Of a stretch of 55,952 nucleotides of DNA, positions 6,345 to 15,265 are shown piece after piece. A program made the translations under genes and the position numbers. How positions within the stretch are numbered: position 1 is the first letter of the stretch; each line of letters begins with the position of its first letter. This stretch comes from an uncultured Blautia sp. (lineage in GTDB: Bacteria > Bacillota > Clostridia > Lachnospirales > Lachnospiraceae), in contig CAKRXU010000016.1 of assembly GCA_934424575.1 (NCBI GenBank), positions 1 through 55,952 on the forward strand, given 5' to 3'. The notes beneath the pieces are model-generated. The model ran no database searches, was not told where the DNA came from, and saw nothing but the letters and a program-made list of their open reading frames with translations.

Positions 6345-8969
6345 TTATTCTTCCGTGCCACCACCGTCATCGCCTCCGGTATTATCTCCGTCGCCTCCGT
6401 CGTCGCCTCCGGTATTATCTCCGGTGTTATCTCCGGTATTATCTCCGGTATTGTCCCCGGTATTATCTCCCGTATTATCATCGGTATTGTCTCCGGTGTT
6501 ATCTCCGGTATTGTCTCCCGTATTATCTGCTGGCGTACCATCAGAATTATACGTTCCATCTTCTGTGGTATATTCTGTCATACTGTCACTGTCATCCTCA
6601 TCAGAATAACCATAGAAATGCTGATCACAATAATCTGTCGGAACATCTCCAATATCAAAATACTCTGTGATAACCGGACAGCCTGCTCTAGGAAGCAGTC
6701 CTGTTTCCGAACAAATGCTGATCTTCTCGACACTTGCCGGCATCTCAAAATCTCTGTCCGGAAGATCCTCATGAATACGAGTCATGACTTTTCTCCAAAG
6801 ATTTTTGTGGAAGTTTCTTGCATCCTCCGGAAGCTTCTCATTGTTATCAAAGCCAGACCATACCGCGCAGGTATAATATGGTGTATATCCTACAAACCAG
6901 AGGTCATTGTATGCATCTGTCGTACCTGTCTTGCCTGCAACTGTCATATTGTCCAGCTGGCAGGCTGTACCTGTACCCTGTGTCACAACATCTTCCATTG
7001 CACTGGTCAGAAGCCATGCAGTACTTTCTTTGATAACAGAACGTCCTGCAGATGTTTTCTCGATCAGGACATTGCCGTTGTGATCCAGGATCTTGGTATA
7101 GTAAAGCGGTTCGATATAATTTCCACTGTTTGCGATCGTTGCATATGCAGCACACAATTCGACGTTTGTAACACCATTCGTCAGACCGCCAAGTGCCAGC
7201 GGAAGGTTGGCATCTGTCCATACAGTTCCATTTGCATCACGATCTGCTTCTGTCCCATGTGCCAGTGTTGTAAAGCCAAAGTTGTCCAGATATTGGAGTC
7301 CCAGTTCCGGTGTAACTTCCTCCAGACATTTAACAGCAACAACATTAATAGAATTCTGGATCGCCGTTCGAATCGTTGTGGTTCCGTTGTAACTCCTTGT
7401 TGCATTATTAACTGGTGAACCATCCGGATAACTGTATGGCTCATCTTCAAAAGTAGTCGCCAGTGTCATTCCCTTCTCGTTAAGAGCCGGTGCATAGGTA
7501 GACAGGATCTTAAATGTAGATCCTGGCTGTCTGGTCGTATCCGTTGCACGATTCAGTGTCAGACTCGCTGTCTTTTCTCCACGGCCGCCAATGATAGCCT
7601 TAACATATCCTGTGTGCTGGTCGATCACGCTCATAGATGACTGCGGCTGTGGTGCGAAACTTACACGCTCTGCTACAACCGTACTTCCATCCGCAAGGAT
7701 GCTCTCCTTGTAACGGTCTACATAACTCTGTCCTTCTTCCTGAGAATCAAAGAGAAGGTCAAATTCCGGATCTTCATTCTGAAAATACAGTTTGAGCATT
7801 TCCTTACTGTAATTTTCTTCTTCACCCTGCGGATTCTTGACTGTCAGCGCATAATCCAATGCGTACTGTACATAATCCGGATAGTTAGACGGATCTGCAT
7901 ATTCCTCATCAAGGATCTTCTGGATCGCTGAATCCTGCGTTGTATAAATACTCAGGCCACCGCTGTAAACAAGGTTCTGCGCCTGTGTTCTGGTGTATCC
8001 CTTAATATTCATAAGGTCATTGATCACCTGATCGATCAGTTCATCTTCAAAATAGGTATATACTGTATTCTCCGTTTCTGAATTAGCGATCTGCGCTGCC
8101 TGGATACGGGAATATACATCATCGTTAATTGCCTGATCATACTGTTCCTGTGTAATATAGCCCTGATCGATCATATGATCCAGGACTTCCTTACGTCTCT
8201 TGGCATTTTCTTCCGGATGCTCGATCGGATTAAACTGTGTCGGGTTCTGTGTAATTCCTGCCAGAGTAGCACTTTCTGAAAGTGTCAGATCCCAGACATC
8301 CTTATTAAAATACTTCCTTGCTGCCGCTTGTACACCATAAGTTCCTGCTCCAAGGTTAATGGTATTCAGGTAATTTTCCAGGATCACATTTTTGTTGTTG
8401 ATCTTCTTTTCAACTTCTACTGCAAGATACTGTTCCTGTATCTTACGTGTGAAACGCTCCAGCCACGTAGACTCGTTGGTCCAGTTGGTAAAAACATTAT
8501 TCTTAAGAAGCTGCTGTGTAATCGTACTTGCTCCCTCAGAAATGTCTCCTGAGGTAATATTCTTTACGAAAGCACGCAGAATTCCGCGTACGTCAATTCC
8601 ATTATGCTCATAAAAACGCTCATCCTCTATCGCAACTACCGCATGCTGCAGATCCACCGGAATCTGGTCGATTGAGACAGGCAGACGGTTGGAACTGGGA
8701 GCCGTTAATTTACGAAGCTGATTTCCGTCACCATCATACAAAAAAGTCGCATATCCCAATGGTGAAATGTCAACGTCATTTACATCGGGAGCATTGTCTA
8801 TAATTCCCCTGAAAGCTCCGATTCCTACACATCCCACTACCACACATATTGTGATCAGAACCGCAAACAGAACTCTGATAAAAGAGACATGTGCTCTCTT
8901 GCCCATCATTGCAGTACGGGAGATCAGAGAATTCCGCTTTCTGGAGACTGATTTTTTTCCGTAATTCAT
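6345..8969 (-). CDS. Class A penicillin-binding protein (PBP1A type)
   Basis: Bifunctional peptidoglycan synthase of 874 residues. Basic cytosolic start, one membrane segment near residues 30-55, then a GT51 glycosyltransferase domain (EDERFYEHNG; GASTITQQLLKN). The transpeptidase domain has the SxxK motif in RQPGSTFK, an SIN motif in QNSINVVAV, and KTGTT. After about residue 800 the protein ends in a low-complexity tail of DNTG repeats and Gly/Asp. Such tails are seen in other Firmicutes PBP1A proteins and probably lie in the wall outside the catalytic domains. The start has AAAGGAGG upstream; a possible -10 (TATAAT at 8996-9001) precedes it without a clear -35. Confidence 0.95.
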   Translation of the reverse strand: MNYGKKSVSRKRNSLISRTAMMGKRAHVSFIRVLFAVLITICVVVGCVGIGAFRGIIDNAPDVNDVDISPLGYATFLYDGDGNQLRKLTAPSSNRLPVSIDQIPVDLQHAVVAIEDERFYEHNGIDVRGILRAFVKNITSGDISEGASTITQQLLKNNVFTNWTNESTWLERFTRKIQEQYLAVEVEKKINNKNVILENYLNTINLGAGTYGVQAAARKYFNKDVWDLTLSESATLAGITQNPTQFNPIEHPEENAKRRKEVLDHMIDQGYITQEQYDQAINDDVYSRIQAAQIANSETENTVYTYFEDELIDQVINDLMNIKGYTRTQAQNLVYSGGLSIYTTQDSAIQKILDEEYADPSNYPDYVQYALDYALTVKNPQGEEENYSKEMLKLYFQNEDPEFDLLFDSQEEGQSYVDRYKESILADGSTVVAERVSFAPQPQSSMSVIDQHTGYVKAIIGGRGEKTASLTLNRATDTTRQPGSTFKILSTYAPALNEKGMTLATTFEDEPYSYPDGSPVNNATRSYNGTTTIRTAIQNSINVVAVKCLEEVTPELGLQYLDNFGFTTLAHGTEADRDANGTVWTDANLPLALGGLTNGVTNVELCAAYATIANSGNYIEPLYYTKILDHNGNVLIEKTSAGRSVIKESTAWLLTSAMEDVVTQGTGTACQLDNMTVAGKTGTTDAYNDLWFVGYTPYYTCAVWSGFDNNEKLPEDARNFHKNLWRKVMTRIHEDLPDRDFEMPASVEKISICSETGLLPRAGCPVITEYFDIGDVPTDYCDQHFYGYSDEDDSDSMTEYTTEDGTYNSDGTPADNTGDNTGDNTGDNTDDNTGDNTGDNTGDNTGDNTGDNTGGDDGGDGDNTGGDDGGGTEE
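6411..6529 (-). repeat. 12-bp tandem repeat encoding DNTG units
   Basis: About ten copies of a 12-bp unit coding Asp-Asn-Thr-Gly lie in the 3' end of the PBP gene, with synonymous third-base differences and one D for G change. The unit is a multiple of three, so copy changes keep the frame. Confidence 0.92.
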
Positions 8970-9084
8970 GGTTTTCCTCCTTTATAATCCGTACTATTAT
9001 ATCAAATAAGAAATCGTAAATAAAGCCCCCAATTAAAAACTTCACATTTTCTTTCAAAAAGCTTAATTTTTTTAGATTTTTTCT

Positions 9085-9123
9085 CAAAAAAAGGAAGAAA
9101 TCTTCGCAAAAAGACTTCTTCCT
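9085..9123 (-). terminator. Terminator of the ftsH-uvrC-hprK-glcK run
   Basis: On the minus strand GGAAGAAGTCTT pairs with AAGATTTCTTCC (9093-9122, one mismatch) and is followed by seven T residues. It lies about 40 bp after the stop codon of glcK and before the PBP gene. Confidence 0.9.
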
Positions 9124-9160
9124 CTCAAATTCAGTTCACAATATGTATGTCAGAGTACTT

Positions 9161-10096
9161 TTAGAGCACCATTTTGGCTGCACCGTAGATACCTGCATCG
9201 TTTCCAAGTGTTGCAAGAACGATCGGTGTTTCTTTGCAGGACGGGAATGCATATCTCTGATAGTATTTCTCGATACAGTCGATAAGCGGCTGACCTGCCT
9301 TGGATACACCGCCGCCGATAACGATTGCTTCCGGGTCAGCAACTGTAGCAAATCCTGCGATCGCTCCACCAAGAAGATCTCCAACGTATTCCATAACACG
9401 GACTGCTACTGCATCTCCGGCTTTGAAAGCATCCAGAACATCCTTTGCTGTGATATTCTGAAGTTCTCTTAAGGTACTGTCATCATCGGAAGCTGCGAGC
9501 ATTCTTCCAGCCACACGCACGATTCCTGTTGCGGAAGCATACTGCTCCAGGCAGCCGTGGTTTCCGCAGTTGCATTTTTCGGCTTCGTCACGAACTACAA
9601 GTGCATGTCCGATCTCTCCGCCTGCTCCATGGGAACCTGCTACGATCTTGCCGTCAATGATGATTCCACCGCCGACACCAGTTCCGAGAGTAACCATGAT
9701 CACATTCTGAGAACCTGCTGCTGCACCTTTCCATGCTTCACCGAGTGCTGCTACGTTTGCATCGTTTCCTGCCTGAGCCTTAAGCCCGGTAAGGTCACTT
9801 AAGATCTGAGCTACCGGTGTGAATCCCCAGTAGAGGTTTACTGCACAGGCAGCCTCGCCTTTGGAGTTGATCGGTCCTGGGATTCCGATTCCAACACCTT
9901 CGATATCATCTTTGTCAATATTTTTTTCTGCGATCTTGGCTTTGATCGTCTCAGCAACATCCGGAAGGATGTTCTCGCCCTTATTCTCAGTTCTGGTAGG
10001 AATCTCCCATTTCTCCACCAGTGTTCCGTCTGTGTTGAACAAACCGCATTTTACAGAAGTTCCGCCTACGTCAATTCCAAAACAATATGATTTCAT
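9161..10096 (-). CDS. glcK: ROK family glucokinase
   Basis: Phosphorylates glucose with ATP to glucose 6-phosphate in the cytosol. The 311-residue protein starts with the phosphate motif GIDVGGTSVK and has the catalytic GNDANVAALGE block near residue 108, the ROK signature GTGVGGGIIIDGK, and the zinc site CNCGNHGCLE near residue 180. There is no HTH domain, so it is a kinase and not a ROK repressor. It follows hprK by 23 bp in the same run. Glucose freed inside the cell by the glycoside hydrolases and MalQ would enter glycolysis through this enzyme. Confidence 0.93.
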   Translation of the reverse strand: MKSYCFGIDVGGTSVKCGLFNTDGTLVEKWEIPTRTENKGENILPDVAETIKAKIAEKNIDKDDIEGVGIGIPGPINSKGEAACAVNLYWGFTPVAQILSDLTGLKAQAGNDANVAALGEAWKGAAAGSQNVIMVTLGTGVGGGIIIDGKIVAGSHGAGGEIGHALVVRDEAEKCNCGNHGCLEQYASATGIVRVAGRMLAASDDDSTLRELQNITAKDVLDAFKAGDAVAVRVMEYVGDLLGGAIAGFATVADPEAIVIGGGVSKAGQPLIDCIEKYYQRYAFPSCKETPIVLATLGNDAGIYGAAKMVL

Positions 10097-10119
10097 TTTT
10101 CTCCACCTTTTCTTATTTT

Positions 10120-11052
10120 TTATTCTTCTCTCTTACGTGCAATGTTTGCCTGTACACGCTTGTAGAGTTCCTCAGCCGCATTGTAACCCATCTTCTTCTG
10201 TCTGTGGTTGACTGCGGCAGATTCTACGATAACAGCCAGGTTACGTCCTGGTCTGATCGGAAGGGAATGGCACACGATCTTGTTTCCAAGATATTCGGTG
10301 TATTCTTCATGCAGACCGAGACGGTCATATTCTTTGTCGCGGTCCCACTCTTCCAGTTTGATGACAAGGTCTACAGACTGGGTATCCTTGACGCTCTCAA
10401 CACCGAACAGCGTCTTGACATCGATGATGCCGATGCCTCGAAGCTCGATGAAATGTCTCGTGATATCCGGCGCAGATCCGACCAGAGTGACGTCACTTAC
10501 TTTACGAAGTTCTACAACATCATCACTTACCAGACGGTGTCCACGCTTGATCAGCTCCAGTGCAGCCTCACTCTTGCCGATTCCACTCTCACCTGTGATC
10601 AGGATTCCTTCACCATAGACATCTACCAGAACTCCGTGGATGGAAATACATGGTGCAAGCTGTACGCCCAGCCAGCGGATGATCTCTGCCATCAGGCTTG
10701 AAGTTGTTCTTTCTGTCACAAATGTAGGAACATTATATTTAATTGCCATGTCGATCATATCCTGAGACGGCTTGGTCATGGTACTGAAAATAACACACGG
10801 AATCTTACTGGAAATGAATCGCTCGTATGTCATCATGCGTTTCTCATCACTGAGCTGCATCAGATATGTGTACTCTACATAACCGATGATCTGAACACGT
10901 TCATTGGCAAAATGCTCCAGATAACCAGTAAGCTGCAGTGCAGGACGGTTAATCTCTGCGGTTATGATCTTCTTGTCTGACAGGTCAATCTCAGGAGTCA
11001 GATTCGTAAGATTCAGCTCCTGCACCATCTTTGTCATCAATACACCCTTCAT
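10120..11052 (-). CDS. hprK: HPr kinase/phosphorylase
   Basis: Bifunctional enzyme that phosphorylates HPr at Ser46 and removes the phosphate, the trigger of CcpA-type catabolite control in Firmicutes. The 310-residue protein has an N-terminal domain, Walker A GESGIGKS at residues 154-161, HRLVSDDVVEL, and the HprK signature ELRGIGIIDVKTLFG. The start at 11052 is backed by AAAGGAG about 10 bp before it; the internal Met at residue 6 lacks such a site. It lies between uvrC and glcK on the same strand. Confidence 0.96.
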   Translation of the reverse strand: MKGVLMTKMVQELNLTNLTPEIDLSDKKIITAEINRPALQLTGYLEHFANERVQIIGYVEYTYLMQLSDEKRMMTYERFISSKIPCVIFSTMTKPSQDMIDMAIKYNVPTFVTERTTSSLMAEIIRWLGVQLAPCISIHGVLVDVYGEGILITGESGIGKSEAALELIKRGHRLVSDDVVELRKVSDVTLVGSAPDITRHFIELRGIGIIDVKTLFGVESVKDTQSVDLVIKLEEWDRDKEYDRLGLHEEYTEYLGNKIVCHSLPIRPGRNLAVIVESAAVNHRQKKMGYNAAEELYKRVQANIARKREE

Positions 11053-11095
11053 ATTATGTGCTCTCCTTTAATGTTTATATATTTCAAGTGCCTTT

Positions 11096-12964
11096 TTATT
11101 TCTCATTTGCCAGATCATCTGGCCGATGAAAAAAATCATACACCTGTTTTGCACTTCCTGCATTCATGGACTCTGTCTGCGCCAGTTCTTCCTCAGAAGC
11201 ATCCCGGATCGCCTCGATCGAGCGAAAACGGCGCATCAGAGCCTTTCTTCTGCGCTCTCCGATTCCCGGAATATCGTCCAGAATCGAGTGGACCTGTTCC
11301 TTACTTCTCAGAGAACGATGATACTCGATCGCGAAGCGGTGTGCCTCGTCCTGGATCCTGGTGATCAGGCGGAATCCCTCACTGTTCGTATCAATTGGGA
11401 TCTCTACATTATTATAATAAAGTCCTCTGGTACGGTGATAGTCATCCTTGACCATTCCGCAGACCGGAACATCAATGCCCAGTTTCTCAAGAACACCAAG
11501 CGCGATGTTGACCTGACCACGGCCTCCATCCATCAGAAGCAGATCCGGCATTCTCGCAAAGCTGTCGAACTCTCCATTGCTCTCGTGTGTAAAGCGCCTC
11601 GTCAGCACTTCTTCCATACTGGCATAATCGTTCGGACCCTGAACAGACTTGATCCGGAATTTACGGTAATCACTCCGCTTCGGCTTGCCTTTCTCATAAA
11701 CCACCATGGAACCAACTGACTCAAAACCGCTGATATTTGAAATATCGAATGCCTCCATGCGGTTAAGACCTGTAAGCCCAAGCCATTTCTCAACTTCATG
11801 AACTGCTCCGATCGTTCTTCCTTCTTCCCTGCGGATGCGCTCACGGTCCTTCTCAAGGACCATACGGGCATTTTCCCAGGCAAGTTCTACCATTTTTTCT
11901 TTGGTACCTTTCTTAGGGATCACGATATGAACCTTCTGTTTCCGACGGGATGTGAGCCATTCCTCGATCACTTCTCTGTCTTCAATATCAGCCTGAAGCA
12001 TGATCTCCCTCGGTATAAACGGTGTTCCCGCATAATACTGCTTGAGGAAGCTGGACAGAACCTGCGAACGGGTATCGCCTCTTGCAACTCTCAGATAAAA
12101 ATGATCTCTGCCGATCATCCTGCCGCTTCGCATAAAGAAAACCTGGACAACGGCATCCTGTTCCCTGAGATCCAGACTCTCGTCCATCGCCACAGCAATG
12201 ATGTCGCGGTCCTCTTCTCCGTAAGCAGTGATCTTCTGACGCTCTCCGATCTTGCGGATACTCTGGATCAGATCACGATATCCGGCAGCATCCTCGAATC
12301 GCATTTCTTCGGAAGCCGTCATCATCTTGTCTGTGAGTTCATCGATCGTATCCTGAAAATCGCCATTCAGAAAGCTGAGCACCTTCTGGATGTTTTCCCT
12401 GTATTGCTTCTGATCCACATGACCGGTACAGGGGCCGGTACACTGCTTCATATGGTAATACAGACATGGCCGGTCCTTACCACAGTCGCGCGGAAGGTTC
12501 CTGCTGCAGGAGCGAACCTGGTACAGTTTGCGTACCAGCTCGATCACATCCTTGACCGCGCCGCCACTGGTATAAGGACCAAAATATCTGTTTTTGTCTT
12601 TTTTCATCTGTCTGGCAAACAGGACTCTGGGATATGTCTCCTGCACCGTGACCTTGATAAACGGATAACTCTTGTCATCCTTGAGCATCGTATTATATTT
12701 CGGACGGTGCTCTTTGATAAGGTTGCTCTCCAGAACAAGTGCTTCCAGCTCAGAATCTGTAACAATATATTCGAATCTCGATATGTGAGTGACCATCTGT
12801 TCGATCTTGGCACCTTTGTTGCGGCTGCTCTGAAAATACTGCCGCACACGGTTACGGAGGCTGACCGCCTTGCCCACATAGATGATCGCATCCCGCTCGT
12901 CGTGCATGATATACACACCCGGTCTCGCGGGCAGCTTCTTTAATTCTTCCTCAATCTGAAACAT
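11096..12964 (-). CDS. uvrC: Excinuclease ABC subunit C
   Basis: UvrC makes the two incisions flanking DNA lesions in nucleotide excision repair. The 622-residue protein has the N-terminal GIY-YIG nuclease domain (GVYIMHDERDAIIYVGKA), a Cys-rich segment around residues 145-175 (CSRNLPRDC; YYHMKQCTGPCTG), a UVR/UvrB-binding region near residue 205, an RNase H-like nuclease domain (EAFDISNISG; LLMDGGRGQVN), and a C-terminal helix-hairpin-helix. Length is normal. It starts 12 bp after ftsH and has AAAGGAG upstream. Confidence 0.97.
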   Translation of the reverse strand: MFQIEEELKKLPARPGVYIMHDERDAIIYVGKAVSLRNRVRQYFQSSRNKGAKIEQMVTHISRFEYIVTDSELEALVLESNLIKEHRPKYNTMLKDDKSYPFIKVTVQETYPRVLFARQMKKDKNRYFGPYTSGGAVKDVIELVRKLYQVRSCSRNLPRDCGKDRPCLYYHMKQCTGPCTGHVDQKQYRENIQKVLSFLNGDFQDTIDELTDKMMTASEEMRFEDAAGYRDLIQSIRKIGERQKITAYGEEDRDIIAVAMDESLDLREQDAVVQVFFMRSGRMIGRDHFYLRVARGDTRSQVLSSFLKQYYAGTPFIPREIMLQADIEDREVIEEWLTSRRKQKVHIVIPKKGTKEKMVELAWENARMVLEKDRERIRREEGRTIGAVHEVEKWLGLTGLNRMEAFDISNISGFESVGSMVVYEKGKPKRSDYRKFRIKSVQGPNDYASMEEVLTRRFTHESNGEFDSFARMPDLLLMDGGRGQVNIALGVLEKLGIDVPVCGMVKDDYHRTRGLYYNNVEIPIDTNSEGFRLITRIQDEAHRFAIEYHRSLRSKEQVHSILDDIPGIGERRRKALMRRFRSIEAIRDASEEELAQTESMNAGSAKQVYDFFHRPDDLANEK

Positions 12965-12976
12965 ATCGCGGCTCCT

Positions 12977-15082
12977 TTAAGCCTCTTTGCTGCTTCCCTC
13001 TGATGTCGTTGTTTCCTCAGATGAAACTCCCTGTAAACTCTCAGCCGTTTCCTGATTCTCAGGAACTGCTGCCGTCTCCATCGGAGTATCCTTTGAAAGA
13101 TTTACCCTCACAGAAGTATCCCCTTCTGTCTCCGGCTGTTTTTCTTCGTCTTTCTTGTCAAAATCCGGCAGTTCATCAAGATTCTCTGGAATCTCCAGTC
13201 CTCTCTCGACGGCACGGAAGATCTTCATGAATTCCTTACCGGTGATCGTCTCTCTGCGGATCAGATACTCAGCGATCTTGTCCAGTGCCTCTCTGTGCTC
13301 ATTAAGAAGTCTCTTGGCTTCTTCATAAGAATAATGAAGAAGCTGCATCACTTCATGGTCGATCTCTGTCGCAGTGTCATCACCGCAGTTAAGAACTGCC
13401 CGGCCGGAGAGATACTGGTTCTCCTGTGTTGCAAGTCCCATCAGACCAAATTTCTGTGACATACCATACTGGGTGATCATTGCGCGGGCAACCTTGGTCG
13501 CCTGCTCGATATCATTGGCTGCGCCCGTCGTTACGGTATCAAATACGATCTCCTCAGCCGCACGTCCGCCAAGATAACCGACCAGCATCGCTTCGAGTTC
13601 CTTCTGAGTATTGAGATATTTCTCTTCCTCCGGAACCTGCATAACGTAGCCAAGCGCTCCCATAGTACGCGGAACGATCGTGATCTTCTGCACCGGTTCG
13701 GCATCCTTCTGAAGAGCATTTACAAGTGCATGTCCTACTTCATGATAGGAAACGATACGTCTCTCCTGTACACTTAAGATGCGGTCTTTCTTCTCTTTGC
13801 CGACAAGAACGACTTCTACAGATTCCTGAAGATCCTTCTGAGAAACAGCTCTTCGTCCATTCTTGACAGCAAGGATCGCAGCCTCGTTGATCATGTTGGC
13901 AAGATCAGAACCGACTGCTCCTGAAGTTGCCAGTGCGATTGCATCCAGATCTACGGTTTCATCCAGCATAACATTCTTGGCATGGACTTTGAGGATTTCC
14001 ACACGACCTTTGAGATCCGGACGATCCACGATGATACGTCGGTCAAAACGTCCCGGTCTTAAAAGTGCCGGGTCAAGTACTTCCGGACGGTTGGTTGCCG
14101 CCAGGATCAGAAGTCCCTTGGAAGTATCAAAACCGTCCATCTCTGCAAGGAGCTGGTTCAGTGTCTGCTCTCGCTCGTCATTGCCGCCGCCATATCTGGA
14201 ATCACGGCTCTTACCGATCGCATCGATCTCATCAATAAATACGATACACGGTGCATTTTTCTTTGCTTCCTCAAACAGGTCTCTGACTCTGGAAGCTCCG
14301 ACACCGACAAACATCTCAACGAACTCGGAACCGGAAAGTGAGAAAAATGGTACATTTGCTTCTCCTGCAACAGCCTTGGCAAGAAGTGTCTTACCTGTTC
14401 CAGGCGGTCCTACGAGAAGAGCTCCCTTTGGAAGTTTTGCACCAATCTGTGTGTATTTACCTGGATTATGCAGAAAATCAACAACCTCCTGAAGAGATTC
14501 CTTGGCTTCCTCCTGACCGGCAACATCCTTGAAAAGGACTCCTGTTTCTTTTTGGATGTAGGCTTTGGCACGGCTCTTACCGACTCCCATGATGCCACCG
14601 CCGCCACCTTTGTTCATGCGTCGCATAAGGAACATCAGCATAAAGAACAGTACTACCGTCGGAAGCAACAGGCTGATCATGGTTGAAACAAACTCTCCCA
14701 TTACATCGGGCTGTTCATACTTGAAAACAATCCCCTTGCCTTCCAGACGCGCTGTCAGTGCGCTGGTATCCTCCATCTGGTTGACTTTATAGCTTTCTTT
14801 CTGGTAAGATTTCTGAATTTTTGGAACGATTGTCAGCACCCCGGACTGGAGTGTCACTTCTTTGATCTGATCTTTATCTACCATTTCGATAAATTTATCA
14901 TATGTGATCTCACTGGATTTATCGCTCATCATATCTGTCACAAAACTCAGACATACCAAACTGATCAGCAGACAGATCAAAAATCCCAGAATGGTCTGAC
15001 GATTCTTGTTCGGTCCCTGATTTCTTGGGTTATTTCGGTTCGGACGGTTATCATCCGGACGCTTATCCATATGATCGTTCAT
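12977..15082 (-). CDS. ftsH: ATP-dependent zinc metalloprotease FtsH
   Basis: Membrane-anchored AAA+ protease that removes damaged or regulatory membrane and cytosolic proteins. The 701-residue protein has a polar Asn/Arg-rich start, two membrane segments (about 30-50 and 130-152) around an extracytoplasmic loop, Walker A GPPGTGKT at 225-232, Walker B CIVFIDEID, and the zinc site HEVGH at 447-451 (many homologues have HEAGH). The tail after residue 645 is acidic and Thr/Glu-rich. It is first in the leftward ftsH-uvrC-hprK-glcK run and has a good promoter. Confidence 0.97.
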   Translation of the reverse strand: MNDHMDKRPDDNRPNRNNPRNQGPNKNRQTILGFLICLLISLVCLSFVTDMMSDKSSEITYDKFIEMVDKDQIKEVTLQSGVLTIVPKIQKSYQKESYKVNQMEDTSALTARLEGKGIVFKYEQPDVMGEFVSTMISLLLPTVVLFFMLMFLMRRMNKGGGGGIMGVGKSRAKAYIQKETGVLFKDVAGQEEAKESLQEVVDFLHNPGKYTQIGAKLPKGALLVGPPGTGKTLLAKAVAGEANVPFFSLSGSEFVEMFVGVGASRVRDLFEEAKKNAPCIVFIDEIDAIGKSRDSRYGGGNDEREQTLNQLLAEMDGFDTSKGLLILAATNRPEVLDPALLRPGRFDRRIIVDRPDLKGRVEILKVHAKNVMLDETVDLDAIALATSGAVGSDLANMINEAAILAVKNGRRAVSQKDLQESVEVVLVGKEKKDRILSVQERRIVSYHEVGHALVNALQKDAEPVQKITIVPRTMGALGYVMQVPEEEKYLNTQKELEAMLVGYLGGRAAEEIVFDTVTTGAANDIEQATKVARAMITQYGMSQKFGLMGLATQENQYLSGRAVLNCGDDTATEIDHEVMQLLHYSYEEAKRLLNEHREALDKIAEYLIRRETITGKEFMKIFRAVERGLEIPENLDELPDFDKKDEEKQPETEGDTSVRVNLSKDTPMETAAVPENQETAESLQGVSSEETTTSEGSSKEA

Positions 15083-15109
15083 TCTTTTCCTCCTCTTATT
15101 ATCTTCTAT

Positions 15110-15138
15110 ATTATAAAGAGATTTCCATTATAAATCAA
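15110..15138 (-). promoter_or_regulatory. Promoter for ftsH
   Basis: On the minus strand TTGATT (15133-15138) and TATAAT (15110-15115) with a 17-bp spacer, about 30 bp before the ftsH start. Confidence 0.75.
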
Positions 15139-15172
15139 CTGAAAAACTGTGAATGTTTGTAGTAGTGGGATA

Positions 15173-15201
15173 TTGCCTGTGAACAGTAACTGTAGTATAC
15201 T
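15173..15201 (+). promoter_or_regulatory. Promoter for the DUF1846 gene
   Basis: TTGCCT (15173-15178) and TATACT (15196-15201) with a 17-bp spacer. The leader of about 58 nt before the start codon contains a short inverted repeat TATCAACGTGATA at 15200-15212. Confidence 0.72.
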
Positions 15202-15265
15202 ATCAACGTGATAGCTAGAACCAACTAATTACTATAGCTAACTGTGATGGAAAGGAAATCGACAA

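Noticed and set aside
6313..6609. Plus-strand frame rich in Pro-Val-Leu-Ser repeats
   Set aside because: It is the complement of the DNTG repeats of the PBP gene; repeats stay open in several frames.
11798..12943. Long open frame opposite uvrC (381 codons)
   Set aside because: Entirely antisense to a well-supported uvrC; no family features or start signals.
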